64,000 nucleotides of DNA from Streptomyces sp. NBC_01235 (GCF_035989285.1 NZ_CP108513.1:7502001-7566000), one strand, 5' to 3'; numbered from the stretch's first letter, positions 15,079 through 23,211 are shown. Notes: a model not told the origin generated them from the letters alone. Translations and numbers: made by a program.

Positions 15079-15774
15079 ATGACCCAACGCACCGACATCC
15101 GGCGAGTGCACGGCCGACGGCCGCGCTTACTGGATCTGTTCTGCAAGCAGGGCGGCGCCGCCAAGAGCTATGCCGACGCCGGGTTCGACGTGACCGGCGT
15201 TGACAAGGATCCTCAGCCGCGCTATCCCTTCCCGTTCGTGCAGGCGGACGCGATCGCTTTCGTCCTCGAACACGGAGCTGAGTTCGACTTCATCCACGGC
15301 TCCCCGCCGTGCCAGCACGACAGCGACTGTCAGCGCATCCAGGGCAACGACCACCCCGACCTGATCGACCCCACCCGGACCGCGCTGGAGACGACCGGGC
15401 GGCCGTGGGTGATGGAGAACGTGGGCGGCGCCGTGCCGAAGCTGCGTGCCCCAGTGATGCTGTGCGGGCAGATGTTCGCCCTGGAGAACTACCGTCACCG
15501 GTTCTTCGAGACCGGCGGCGGCTTCCGCCTCGACCAGCCGGACCACCCCGCCCACACCGTGCCTCAGGCCAAGATGGGCCGCCCCGTCCCGCCCGGCTGG
15601 TATGGCCAGTTCGTCGGCCACTTCTCCGGCGTCCCCCTCGCCCGCCGCGTGCTCGAGGTGGCCTGGATGAGCCGGGACGGCATCAGCGAGTGCATCCCGC
15701 CCGCCTACGCCGAACACATCGGCCACGCCGCCCTCACCCAACTCGCTATCGCTGAACTGGGGGCCGCCGCGTGA
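15079..15774 (+). CDS. DNA (cytosine-5) methyltransferase-like protein
   Basis: The 231-residue protein shows C5-methyltransferase motifs: LLDLFCKQGGAAKSYADAG (motif I, about residues 17-35, with Lys where FCGAGG is usual), GSPPCQ (motif IV with catalytic Cys, about 75-80) and ENVGGA (motif VI, about 114-119). It is short, and no separate target-recognition domain or endonuclease is visible, so it is an orphan methylase of phage/element type. It could protect the element from host restriction during transfer. It overlaps the prim-pol gene (GTGA). Confidence 0.8.
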   Translation: MTQRTDIRRVHGRRPRLLDLFCKQGGAAKSYADAGFDVTGVDKDPQPRYPFPFVQADAIAFVLEHGAEFDFIHGSPPCQHDSDCQRIQGNDHPDLIDPTRTALETTGRPWVMENVGGAVPKLRAPVMLCGQMFALENYRHRFFETGGGFRLDQPDHPAHTVPQAKMGRPVPPGWYGQFVGHFSGVPLARRVLEVAWMSRDGISECIPPAYAEHIGHAALTQLAIAELGAAA

Positions 15775-16712
15775 GCAGCATCCCGCTCATCAACGTGCTC
15801 GACATGCCCACCGTCGGCCTCGGTCACCTGCACCTGATCGCCGCCGCCCTGTGCTCCGCCGAACGCGGCTGGCCTGTCATCCTCCTGCACCCCGGCACCA
15901 AGCGGCCCGCCGGACACCCCGAACGCGCCTGCCCCGGCACCGGACGCTGCGAGGACGGGCACCGCACCCCCGAACAGCGCGCCACCACCGACCCCGGCCT
16001 GATCAAAGCCGCGTGGACGCGGCGGCCGTACAACGTAGGGATTGCGACCGGCCCAGCTGGCCTGGTCGTCGTCGACCTGGACGTGTGCAAGCCGGAAGAG
16101 CCAGAAGGAGCGCCTGACGGCGCCGCTTCTCTGGCAGCGCTCTGCGAGCGCGCCGGCCAGCCCCTCCCGGCCACCTACCAGGTGCGGACCCCGAGCGGTG
16201 GACGCCACCTGTACTTCACCGCCCCGACCGGCGGGCAGCTCCGCAACAGCGCGGGTCGGCTGGGACCGCACATCGACACCCGCGCATGGGGCGGCTACGT
16301 CGTCGCCCCCGGCAGCACCACCCCCCAGGGCACCTACGAGATCCTCGACGACGCCCCCGTGGCCGCCCTGCCACCGTGGCTGACCGCCCTGCTGATCGAA
16401 GCACCGCGGCCCGCCACGCCAGCCACCGTCACGCCGGTACGCGACGGCACACGGGCCGCCCAAGTGGCCCTGGAACGCGAGACGGCCGCCGTCCGGGGCA
16501 CCTCGGAGGGCGGCCGCAACACCCGGCTACTGACGGGCGCCCGCGCCCTGGGCCGGTTCGTCGCATGGGGCGAGATCACCCGGACCGTGGTGGAGGAGGC
16601 TTTTCAGGCGGCCGGCGAGGCGGCCGGACTCCCGGCGGCCGAGTGCCGCGCCACCATCCGCAGCGCTCTGGGCTGGTCGATCCGCACGTGCCGGCCGCGG
16701 GAGACGGCATGA
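15771..16712 (+). CDS. Bifunctional DNA primase/polymerase (prim-pol)
   Basis: GTG 15771; 313 residues. The prim-pol core is visible: HPGTKRPAG, then VGIATGPAGLVVVDLD with the metal-binding DxD (about residues 96-103), TPSGGRHLYF, and RAWGGYVVAPGS. A C-terminal helical part (GGRNTRLLTGARALGRFVAWGEI) follows. In one class of AICEs this protein replaces RepSA and primes element replication. It is followed by the DUF3631 ATPase and the iterons, which together make a self-contained replication module. Confidence 0.88.
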   Translation: MSSIPLINVLDMPTVGLGHLHLIAAALCSAERGWPVILLHPGTKRPAGHPERACPGTGRCEDGHRTPEQRATTDPGLIKAAWTRRPYNVGIATGPAGLVVVDLDVCKPEEPEGAPDGAASLAALCERAGQPLPATYQVRTPSGGRHLYFTAPTGGQLRNSAGRLGPHIDTRAWGGYVVAPGSTTPQGTYEILDDAPVAALPPWLTALLIEAPRPATPATVTPVRDGTRAAQVALERETAAVRGTSEGGRNTRLLTGARALGRFVAWGEITRTVVEEAFQAAGEAAGLPAAECRATIRSALGWSIRTCRPRETA

Positions 16713-17143
16713 CCACCTCCCCCGCCCGCACCGCCCTGAAAAGCCATCCCGCCACCGCCGACCAGCCGGACACCGCCAACACGACGACACCCCCGGCTCC
16801 GGGATGCGGCCGAAGGAAGGCCGCCCGTCAGGGCGTCCCTTCAGCCCTTCCCTCCGACCAGCACTCGACCAGCCGCACCCGCAGCAGTGGTGACGATCCG
16901 AAGCCGGACCGACCGGGGATCTGCATCTACGCCGCGCCGGTCTACCGCCACCACTACGACGGCGCCCGCTGGTCCAAGCGCTACGGCGACACCCCCACCG
17001 CCGCCTACGCCTGCGCCTGCGGGCAGACCGGCACCGCCACCGGACAACACGACGTGGCCGCCCTGGTCGCCGAATACGACGCCCACAAGGACGCCTGCAC
17101 CGGCATGCCCGCCCCACACACCGAAAGGAGGAACGCCGCATGA
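16709..17143 (+). CDS. AICE hypothetical protein with Cys-rich C-terminal domain
   Basis: ATG 16709 overlaps the prim-pol stop (ATGA) and the gene's own end overlaps the next ATG by 4 nt. It has 144 residues. The first ~65 are Ser/Thr/Pro-rich and disordered. The rest (GICIYAAPVYRHHYDGARWSKRYGDT..., then ACACGQ and a late Cys) may form a small zinc-binding fold with two Cys, a His and a further Cys. I do not recognise a named family. Its invariant place between primase and helicase-like ATPase points to replication. Confidence 0.65.
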   Translation: MTTSPARTALKSHPATADQPDTANTTTPPAPGCGRRKAARQGVPSALPSDQHSTSRTRSSGDDPKPDRPGICIYAAPVYRHHYDGARWSKRYGDTPTAAYACACGQTGTATGQHDVAALVAEYDAHKDACTGMPAPHTERRNAA

Positions 17144-18396
17144 CCGACGCCACCGCGCCCGCCCCGTCCATCGACGGCGCCGCCCTGCTCAACGAGGTCG
17201 AAGCGTTCCACCGCCGCTTCAACGTCTTCCCCACCGAAGCCGCATACGTCGCAGTCGCCCTGTGGGACGCCCACGCCCACCTGCTCGACTGCTTCGACTC
17301 AACGCCCCGGATCGCCTTCCTCTCCCCGGAGCCGGGATCCGGCAAGTCCCGCGCGCTGGAGATCGTGGAGACCCTCGTGCCGCAGCCCATGGTGGCCGTC
17401 AACGCGTCCGCCGCCGCCCTCTTCCGCGCGGTCTCCGGCGCGGACGGACGCCCGACGATCCTCTTCGACGAGATCGACACCGTCTTCGGTCCCAAGGCCG
17501 GGGACAACGAGGAGTTGCGCGGGTTCCTCAACGCCGGACACCGCCGCTCCGGCGTCACGTACAGGTGCGTGGGCGACGGCTCGAACCAGAGCGTTCAACC
17601 CTTCCCCTCGTACTGCGCGGTTGCCATGGCCGGTCTCGGCTCTCTGCCGGACACGATCCTGACCCGCTCGGTCATCATCCGAATGCGCCGCCGGGCCCGG
17701 AACGAGCGAGTGGAACCCTTCAGGCAGCGCATCCACGAGAAGGAGGGCCGCGCCCTCCGTGACCGGCTCGCGAAGTGGGCCGACGCCGTCCGTGCCACGG
17801 TAGAGGGCGCATGGCCGATCATGCCGGACGGCGTCACGGACCGCCCCGCGGACGTGTGGGAACCCCTGCTCGCCGTTGCCGACGCGGCCGGCGGACAGTG
17901 GCCCCAACGCGCGCGGGCCGCCTGTGTCGAGCTGGTGACCGCCGCGAGCGAGGACGACGAAGCCTCCCTCGGTATCCGCCTGCTCACCGACCTGCGCGAC
18001 ACCGTCCTCTACGGCATCGACCGCATGCCGACCGCCGCCATCCTGGAGTGCCTGAACAGCATGGACGACGCGCCATGGGTCGACATGGGTGGGAAGCCGC
18101 TCACCCCGCGAGGGCTGGCCCGGCTGCTCAGCCAGTACATGACCGGCGCCAACAAGCCCATCAAGCCGCGCCCGATTCGTACGGCGGCGGGCACGGTGCC
18201 GCGCGGCTACTACTCCGAGGATCTCGCGGACGCGTGGGCCCGATACTGCCCCCCGCCCCCGTCAAAGTCCGCTACATCCGCTACGTCCGCTACACAGCAG
18301 GTCAACAGGAGTGAATCCGTAGCGGAAGTGCTTCCGGGAATCCGCTACACGCCCGACGAAACCGCTACACCGTCGGCCACCGCCGCCGCGCCGTAG
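17140..18396 (+). CDS. DUF3631 domain ATPase, replication helicase-like
   Basis: The 418-residue protein carries Walker A PEPGSGKSR (about 64-72), Walker B ILFDEID (about 107-113) and a DUF3631 C-terminal region (GGQWPQRARAACVELVTAASEDDEASLGIRLLTDLRD..., with RGLARLLSQYMTGANKPIKPRPIR). Such proteins accompany prim-pol in actinobacterial elements and probably act as the replicative helicase or initiator. The last part of the gene contains origin iterons, which is why the protein ends with a SATSATSAT repeat. The ATG overlaps the preceding gene by 4 nt. Confidence 0.82.
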   Translation: MTDATAPAPSIDGAALLNEVEAFHRRFNVFPTEAAYVAVALWDAHAHLLDCFDSTPRIAFLSPEPGSGKSRALEIVETLVPQPMVAVNASAAALFRAVSGADGRPTILFDEIDTVFGPKAGDNEELRGFLNAGHRRSGVTYRCVGDGSNQSVQPFPSYCAVAMAGLGSLPDTILTRSVIIRMRRRARNERVEPFRQRIHEKEGRALRDRLAKWADAVRATVEGAWPIMPDGVTDRPADVWEPLLAVADAAGGQWPQRARAACVELVTAASEDDEASLGIRLLTDLRDTVLYGIDRMPTAAILECLNSMDDAPWVDMGGKPLTPRGLARLLSQYMTGANKPIKPRPIRTAAGTVPRGYYSEDLADAWARYCPPPPSKSATSATSATQQVNRSESVAEVLPGIRYTPDETATPSATAAAP

Positions 18397-18491
18397 CGGC
18401 ACCAATCCGCTACACGCTACGCATCCGCTACAGAAAACAGGTCCCTGACCTGCGCTGTAGCGGATGTAGCGGATGTAGCGGATGTAGCGGA
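18268..18491. repeat. Iteron array TCCGCTACA, likely element replication origin
   Basis: Direct copies of TCCGCTACA lie at 18268, 18277 (last base G), 18286, 18341, 18406 and 18424, with a degenerate copy at 18361. Inverted copies (TGTAGCGGA) lie at 18456, 18465, 18474 and 18483 in perfect 9-bp tandem, plus shorter ones at 18319 and 18393. The left and right arrays face each other around an interval that includes GAAAACAG. The left third is inside the DUF3631 coding sequence. Iterons beside replication genes are typical of origins bound by an initiator. Confidence 0.75.
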
Positions 18492-18548
18492 GTTCAGAGA
18501 AGGGGCGAGTCCCCAACCTCCGATGAAAACAGAAGAGAGGACCGCGGC

Positions 18549-18743
18549 ATGAGCGCCCGCGTGCGGGACGAGAAGTTGACGATCAAAGAGGTTCTCGCGG
18601 ACCTCAAGGTCGCCCCGGCAACCTTCTACCGGTGGCGCCAACTCGGGAAAGCGCCCCGCTCGATCAAGCTGCCGAACGGGGACGTCCGTATCCGTCGATC
18701 CGAGTACGAGCGTTGGCTTGCGGAGCTGGAGGACGCTGCGTGA
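18549..18743 (+). CDS. xis: Excisionase (Xis), MerR-type HTH
   Basis: A 64-residue winged-helix protein: LTIKEVLADLKVAPATFYRWRQLGKAPRSIKLPNGDVRIRRSEYERWL is the usual excisionase/MerR-like HTH. ATG 18549 follows AGAAGAGAGGA. The stop overlaps the integrase start (GTGA), the classic xis-int coupling of AICEs. Xis bends DNA at the att sites and directs the integrase toward excision. Confidence 0.88.
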   Translation: MSARVRDEKLTIKEVLADLKVAPATFYRWRQLGKAPRSIKLPNGDVRIRRSEYERWLAELEDAA

Positions 18744-20200
18744 GCACCGTGAACGACATCCCGGCCGGGCGCCCTGACGGGTCGGCCCGGCAGGGCTACT
18801 CCTTCGACGTCAAGCTCTGGAAGGTGTCGAAGACCGGGCGGAAGTCGCGCCCGTGGCGCCTGCGGTGGGTGGTCGCCGGACAGGTGCACAGCGACACGTT
18901 CACCACGGCTGCGCTCGCGGAGAGCCGGCGATCGGAGCTGTGGCAGGCCATGAACCGGCGCGGCGAGGCGTTCGAGATCGCATCGGGCCTGCCGGAGTCC
19001 GAGGTGCGAGCGGCGGAGGAAGCGGCCGAAGCGGCGCAGGCCGAACCGCCGTTGCAGTGGTTCGAGTTCTGCCGGAAGTATGTGGCCGGGCGGTGGCGCA
19101 CGAGCGCGGCCAAGAGCCGTGAGGGCATGGCGGACGGGCTCGCCGCCGTGACCCTCGCCATGGTCAAGCGAGGAAAGGACGCTCCCTCGGATGAGCGCCT
19201 GCGGTTGGCGTTCCGGTGGGGGATCGTGCCCGCGAACGAGGGGGAGGACCCGCCGGCCGAACTCAAGACCCCGTACGACTGGCTCACGACGGCGGACCGG
19301 CCGGTCGTCGACATGTTCGACGCTGACGTCTTCGAAGACGTGCTCTACCGCCTCAACTACAAGTTGGACGGCGCCCCCGCGGCGGGCGACACGTACAAGC
19401 GGCGGCGCCGCGCCCTGAACACCGCCCTCGAACACGCGGTGGCTGCGGGAGAGCTCCCGGAGAACCCGCTGCAGCGTGTCCGCCGGAAGCACGTCGGCTC
19501 CAACGATGTCGTGGACCGGCGCGTCCTCGTAAACGCCGTACAGGCCCGTCAGTTGCTCGCTGCCGTCTCTTACGTCGGGTCGTGGGATCGCTGCCGTGGG
19601 CGGCGCTTGGTGGCCTTTTACGCGGTCCTGTACTACGCGGGACTCCGGCCCGCTGAAGCAGTGGGACTCCGGTGGTCGGACTGCCACTTGCCGGAGACGG
19701 GCTGGGGCACTCTGACGCTGCGGGAGACTCGCCCCGTCTCTGGCAAACAGTGGACCGACTCCGGGGAGCGGCACGACCGCCGGGGCCTGAAGGCGCGGGA
19801 GGCGACCACCGACCGGCCGGTCCCGATCCCGGCCGTCCTGGTCGCGATCCTCCAGACCCACCTGAAAGCGTTCGGGACGGCGAAGGAAGGGCGCGTCTTT
19901 GGCAACGAGCGCGGGGGAGTGGTCGGCTCATCTACCTACTGGCGGGTGTGGGAGGAGGCCCGGGAGTATGCGCTCACGCCGGAGCGCGTCGACTCGCCGT
20001 TGGCCGGTCGCCCGTACGACTTGCGGCACGCGTGCATCACACGGTGGCTAAACGCTGGGGTGCCGATCGCTGAGGTAGCCCGGCGGGTCGGCAACTCGCC
20101 GGAGGTGATTCACCGGCGCTACCACGGCTGCATTGACGGTCACGAGGAAGCGGCCAATGTCAAGATCGCAAAGGCACTGGAGGAGGAGGGCGACGGCTAA
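18740..20200 (+). CDS. int: Tyrosine site-specific integrase
   Basis: GTG 18740; 486 residues. The catalytic domain shows R (GLRPAEAVGLRW), the HxxR box region (PYDLRHACITRWLNAGVPIAEVARRVG) and the end Tyr (VIHRRYHG). The N-terminal part has an AP2-like arm-binding region (SRPWRLRWVVAGQVHSDTFTT) and a SAM-like domain. It is larger than lambda Int, as is usual for actinobacterial integrases. It should recombine attP with the 3' end of tRNA-Arg(CCG) at 22075-22146, though two genes lie between. Confidence 0.93.
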   Translation: MSTVNDIPAGRPDGSARQGYSFDVKLWKVSKTGRKSRPWRLRWVVAGQVHSDTFTTAALAESRRSELWQAMNRRGEAFEIASGLPESEVRAAEEAAEAAQAEPPLQWFEFCRKYVAGRWRTSAAKSREGMADGLAAVTLAMVKRGKDAPSDERLRLAFRWGIVPANEGEDPPAELKTPYDWLTTADRPVVDMFDADVFEDVLYRLNYKLDGAPAAGDTYKRRRRALNTALEHAVAAGELPENPLQRVRRKHVGSNDVVDRRVLVNAVQARQLLAAVSYVGSWDRCRGRRLVAFYAVLYYAGLRPAEAVGLRWSDCHLPETGWGTLTLRETRPVSGKQWTDSGERHDRRGLKAREATTDRPVPIPAVLVAILQTHLKAFGTAKEGRVFGNERGGVVGSSTYWRVWEEAREYALTPERVDSPLAGRPYDLRHACITRWLNAGVPIAEVARRVGNSPEVIHRRYHGCIDGHEEAANVKIAKALEEEGDG

Positions 20201-20896
20201 CGCGACAGATCACTCTCCTAGGCGGTCGCGGTCGCGGGAGCCTCCGGGGTGGCGGGCTCGGTGTCGGCGTCAGCGAATGCGCTCTGTCGAGCCTGGCGGG
20301 CTGAGGTCGGGCAGGGCCGACATCGTGGGGCCGTCGGCTGGAAGTGCGGTCCGGCGGACACCTTTTACGCAAGGCGCGCGTCGAACACAACGATATCCCC
20401 CTCGAAAGTGGCGGAGATCACAGTTGAAAAAATCACACTGTTGGACGGGTGGGCGGGGGTGGATTGGGTGCGAATCTCGCACTAAAAGTGTGCGCTGACC
20501 TGCTCTAAAGCGGTGTTCTGTGATACCCGTCACACCCGGAGGGTGCAACGAAGTGTCGGTGTTGGCCAATGAAGTCAACCCATGATATTGGGATACCAAA
20601 TCAGGTCGTACCGCGCATCGCTGCACGTAAATCAGTCGAAGCCGTTAATCCTTTTGTCCGCTATGGGCATCAATAAAGATCACTTCGCGTTCCGTTTCCC
20701 GAATGGAACGGCGACTGTGGCGCATCCCACCCTGCTAGGTGATCTGGTCAGGGCTGCGGTAGCTATGAATCACGCCCCAACCGGGGTACGTCTAGCGGTC
20801 TTTGGACCCCCGCAGTCTGCCCCTGGCATGACTGCGGCCCCCTGCGCGAACAGGAGGCCGCTGGGCTGTCACGACACCTAGAAAGGGGCCAAACCC
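20201..20896. other. Non-coding or poorly coding stretch after int
   Basis: Some 700 bases of lower GC than the rest. It includes an A-rich stretch (GTTGAAAAAATCAC, near 20424), a short inverted repeat around ACTAAAAGT (20470-20480), and a CRP-like palindrome (20519-20534). An open frame 20582-20881 (product ending LGCHDT) has only modest third-position GC and a weak start, so I do not call it. This is where attP-side arm sites could lie. Confidence 0.4.
20519..20534. promoter_or_regulatory. CRP-like palindrome
   Basis: TGTGATACCCGTCACA is TGTGA, six bases, TCACA, which equals the classical CRP half-site arrangement and fits the GTG-N(8)-CAC-type consensus of Streptomyces Crp. It lies 378 bp upstream of the small gene at 20897. 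Confidence 0.45.
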
Positions 20897-21169
20897 ATGG
20901 CCCACCTTAATGACGGATGCTGCGGACGTCCGCCGAAGGAGACGCAGGTCACCCCGCGCCGGGGGAATCGCGTCCTTTCCGCCGGCGTCTCGGTGGCCGG
21001 GCTCCTGCTCGGCGTGGCCGTCCTGGCGGACGTCGTCGAGCCGGACAAGGGAACCGCTCTGTCCACCGTGGCCTGCTCGACCGTCACGTCCGTCGTCGTC
21101 CTCAACCGTCGCCAGACCATCGAGATGGCGGGCCCGCACCAGCGTGAGGTGGTAGGCCCGGAGAAGTAG
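20897..21169 (+). CDS. Small membrane protein of unknown function
   Basis: The 90-residue protein has a basic, Cys-containing N-terminus (MAHLNDGCCGRPPKETQ) and one or two hydrophobic segments (VLSAGVSVAGLLLGVAVLADVV, GTALSTVACSTVTSVVVL). GAAAGGGG precedes ATG 20897. No family recognised. It lies between integrase and tRNA, so it is probably element cargo. A terminator-like stem follows, shared with the convergent gene. Confidence 0.55.
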   Translation: MAHLNDGCCGRPPKETQVTPRRGNRVLSAGVSVAGLLLGVAVLADVVEPDKGTALSTVACSTVTSVVVLNRRQTIEMAGPHQREVVGPEK

Positions 21170-21177
21170 CGCAGGAT

Positions 21178-21219
21178 CCCGAGGGCCCCGGACATGGCAG
21201 CACGCCCGGGGCTCTCGGG
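21178..21219. terminator. Stem-loop between convergent genes
   Basis: CCCGAGGGCCCCGG (21178-21191) pairs with CCGGGGCTCTCGGG (21206-21219) with one mismatch, loop 14 nt, just after the stop at 21169 and before the end of the leftward gene at 21324. It can serve both directions. Confidence 0.55.
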
Positions 21220-21323
21220 CTATCCGGCCACGACGTCCACGGTCTGACCGGTCGTCGTACCGACCGTGATGATCTCCGCGACGGTCCTGAAGTCGTCGAA
21301 CTGGCCCACCGCCTGAACCTGCT

Positions 21324-21890
21324 CTAGGAGGTCGGCTCGGGCTCTCTGAGGGCCCGAGCAGCAAGGTTGAGGAATTCCGACCACGGCTCGTGAAGTTCGG
21401 TTCGGCGGGTCCGGAAGTTCTCCTGATGCGAGTCCGTTGGAAGTCCGGCAGTCATCGCCCCATCCCACATCACCCAGGATTCGTAGACGAGATTGGCCAG
21501 GTCATAGATCTTCTGGCCAACGACACGTGCTCGGTCTGGCCCCCAGACTCCTAGGCGGAAAACTGCGCGCATAAGTGCCTGGCTGGACGTCATGTAGTCG
21601 TCGTGCAGTGCGGTCGGAGGTCTTTCTCCCAGGCGGAGCTTGACCCCGGCCGCTCCCAAGGTTCGATCAATGGTTGCCAATTGATCAAGCGCATCCATCA
21701 AGGTCACCATGCGCTGTTCTCGGGCCCAATGGCGATGCTCCGCTACTTCTTGTCCAGCTACCTGAGCGCGGACGGATTCGAGGGTGCTCGCAGCACCCCT
21801 CCGGGCACCCCACATGGCGCCGCCAGTCGCGGCCAACGCGCCCAGCAGCCCACAGCCTCCAGCGATCAGAGCCGCCATTCCCTCGTCCAT
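21324..21890 (-). CDS. Membrane-anchored hypothetical protein
   Basis: ATG 21890 with a GAGGGGGAT site gives 188 residues; longer in-frame starts would run into the tRNA gene. One N-terminal membrane helix (MAALIAGGCGLLGALAATGGAMWGA, about 5-29) is followed by a soluble helical domain with HRHWAREQRMVTLMDALDQL and a C-terminal PWSEFLNLAARAL. Proteins of this form (one helix, then a DUF4760-like helical rod) are frequent in Streptomyces, often near mobile elements. Function unknown. Confidence 0.65.
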   Translation of the reverse strand: MDEGMAALIAGGCGLLGALAATGGAMWGARRGAASTLESVRAQVAGQEVAEHRHWAREQRMVTLMDALDQLATIDRTLGAAGVKLRLGERPPTALHDDYMTSSQALMRAVFRLGVWGPDRARVVGQKIYDLANLVYESWVMWDGAMTAGLPTDSHQENFRTRRTELHEPWSEFLNLAARALREPEPTS

Positions 21891-21986
21891 CAGATCCCCC
21901 TCACCACGGCGGGCGCGGCATGGTGCGCGCCTCGCGGTTAACGAGTGTGTCGGAGGTGTGTCGCGAACGCTGAGAGACAGCGAGAA

Positions 21987-22019
21987 AGAGCGGGAGTCAG
22001 TGAGACTGACTCCCGCTCT
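21987..22019. terminator. 15-bp perfect stem terminator downstream of tRNA-Arg
   Basis: Arms 21987-22001 and 22005-22019 are perfectly complementary with a 3-nt loop GAG. It lies 56 nt beyond the 3' end of the leftward tRNA-Arg, so it most likely ends the tRNA transcript. Confidence 0.75.
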
Positions 22020-22074
22020 CTCAGTTAGGCATCCGCCCTGGTCAGAGCCTGGTTCCTGCTGGCTGACTGGCGAG

Positions 22075-22146
22075 TGCCCCCGGCAGGATTCGAACCTGCG
22101 CACACGGCTCCGGAGGCCGTTGCTCTATCCCCTGAGCTACGGGGGC
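22075..22146 (-). tRNA. tRNA-Arg (anticodon CCG)
   Basis: The minus strand folds into a normal cloverleaf: acceptor GCCCCCG/CGGGGGC, D arm GCTC...GAGC, anticodon arm ACGGC-CTCCGGA-GCCGT, variable GTGC, T arm GCAGG-TTCGAAT-CCTGC, discriminator A. The anticodon CCG reads CGG (Arg). CCA is not encoded. The 3' end faces the integrase and is the probable attachment site of the element. Confidence 0.97.
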
Positions 22147-22231
22147 GTGTCGGTTGCGAGGGTGTTGCTCGCGGCGACGGGTAGAACACTACCAGCTCGC
22201 TCGGGGTGTTCATGAACGGGTTTCCGTGGGG

Positions 22232-22297
22232 GACGGGGGTCGTCCGCACGGGGTGGAAGTGCGGGATGGGGGTCGTCCGCGCGGGGTGGAAGTGGGG
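22232..22297. repeat. Two 33-bp tandem repeats
   Basis: Positions 22232-22264 and 22265-22297 share GGGGGTCGTCCGC[A/G]CGGGGTGGAAGTG with few changes. They lie between tRNA-Arg and the response regulator, in its upstream region. Confidence 0.7.
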
Positions 22298-22339
22298 AAA
22301 ACCCGGACGCGGTGGCCGGTCTCGACCTACTCTCGAGTT

Positions 22340-22846
22340 GTGCCAGGCGCGTCGGGCCGGGTGCTTGTTGTGGACGACAACAAGGTCATCCGGCAGCTGA
22401 TCAGGGTCAATCTCGAGCTGGAGGGCATCGAGGTCGTGACCGCGTCCGATGGTGCCGAGTGTCTGGATGTCGTTCATCAGGTGCGACCCGATCTCGTGAC
22501 CCTTGATGTCGTCATGCCCCGGCTGGACGGGCTGCGGGCCGCTGCTCGACTGCGTGCCGATCCGCGGACGCGTGATCTGCCGATTGCCATCATCAGCGCC
22601 TGTACGCAGTACGAGGTCGAAGCCGGCCTCGAAGTCGGCGTCGACGCCTTTCTCGCCAAGCCCTTTGATCCCACCGAACTCGTCTCCGTCGTACGGAAGT
22701 TGATGGAGCGGAGGAGGGGCGATGGCGAAGGAGGGGCCGGGGTGGATCTGGGGCTGGGGCTGGAGCTCGGGACGGTGTTGGGCGCGGGGGAAGGTGTAGG
22801 GGCGGGGAAGGGCGGCGGGCCGGGCGCGGGGCCTGTGTCCGATTAG
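22340..22846 (+). CDS. Orphan response regulator, receiver domain only
   Basis: GTG 22340 is the last start before the receiver domain; 168 residues. RVLVVDDNKV has the acidic pair, LVTLDVVMPRLDG the phospho-acceptor Asp, and AFLAKPFDP the conserved Lys. There is no DNA-binding output domain; a Gly-rich tail of ~40 residues follows (GLGLELGTVLGAGEGVGAGKGG). No histidine kinase is adjacent. Single-domain receivers often act by protein contact. The stop codon lies in the first unit of a 39-bp tandem repeat. No clear ribosome site precedes the GTG, so the exact start is uncertain. Confidence 0.85.
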   Translation: MPGASGRVLVVDDNKVIRQLIRVNLELEGIEVVTASDGAECLDVVHQVRPDLVTLDVVMPRLDGLRAAARLRADPRTRDLPIAIISACTQYEVEAGLEVGVDAFLAKPFDPTELVSVVRKLMERRRGDGEGGAGVDLGLGLELGTVLGAGEGVGAGKGGGPGAGPVSD

Positions 22847-22979
22847 GGTCTGCCTCCCCCGAACGCGGGGCCCGTGGCCGATTAGGGTCTGCCTCCCCCG
22901 AACGCGGGGCCCGTGGCCGATTAGGGCCTGCCTCCCCCTGAACGCGGGGCCCGTGGCCGATTGGGGTCTGCCTCCCCCG
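22821..22979. repeat. Four 39-40-bp tandem repeats
   Basis: Units beginning near 22821 (diverged), 22861, 22900 and 22940 share GAACGCGGGGCCCGTGGCC, then GATTAGGGTCTGCCTCCCCC; a partial fifth ends near 23009. The first unit contains the stop codon of the response regulator. The region up to 23211 shows no gene. Confidence 0.8.
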
Positions 22980-23211
22980 AGGGTTAGGTCTGCCTCCCCC
23001 CGAACGCGTACCACCCGCAGTCGAGCGCCACGGAACTGCCAGCGGCTGGGCGCAGGCGGACAGAGGGATCCGCCGACCAGATCCGCCGCCCCCCCCCCCG
23101 CGACGCGTAGGGCAAGAGCGCCCCGTTCGGCGGCGGTCCTCCGCGTCCATATCCCGGACCCTCTCCAAACCGACTCGCCTACCCACCCCCCTCCTCCCCT
23201 ACGCTTGTCCC

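Larger units (their letters stand above)
1..22080. mobile_element. Integrative and conjugative element (AICE), left end outside window
   Basis: The stretch carries the full AICE toolkit: tyrosine integrase and Xis, prim-pol plus DUF3631 ATPase, FtsK-like TraB, spread-type membrane proteins, KorSA-like GntR and Pif-like Nudix. It abuts the 3' end of tRNA-Arg(CCG) on the right, the kind of target AICEs use. Int lies 1.9 kb from the tRNA with two small genes between. I found no second copy of the tRNA 3' end in the window, so the left attachment site should lie upstream of position 1. That the cargo operon 219-3971 belongs to the element is inferred from its side of the tRNA, not shown. As I recall, S. 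coelicolor has an AICE at the equivalent tRNA-Arg near its argS-like gene. Confidence 0.8.

Noticed and set aside
20582..20881. 99-codon frame between int and the small membrane gene
   Set aside because: Mixed codon pattern, no good start site, no recognisable fold.
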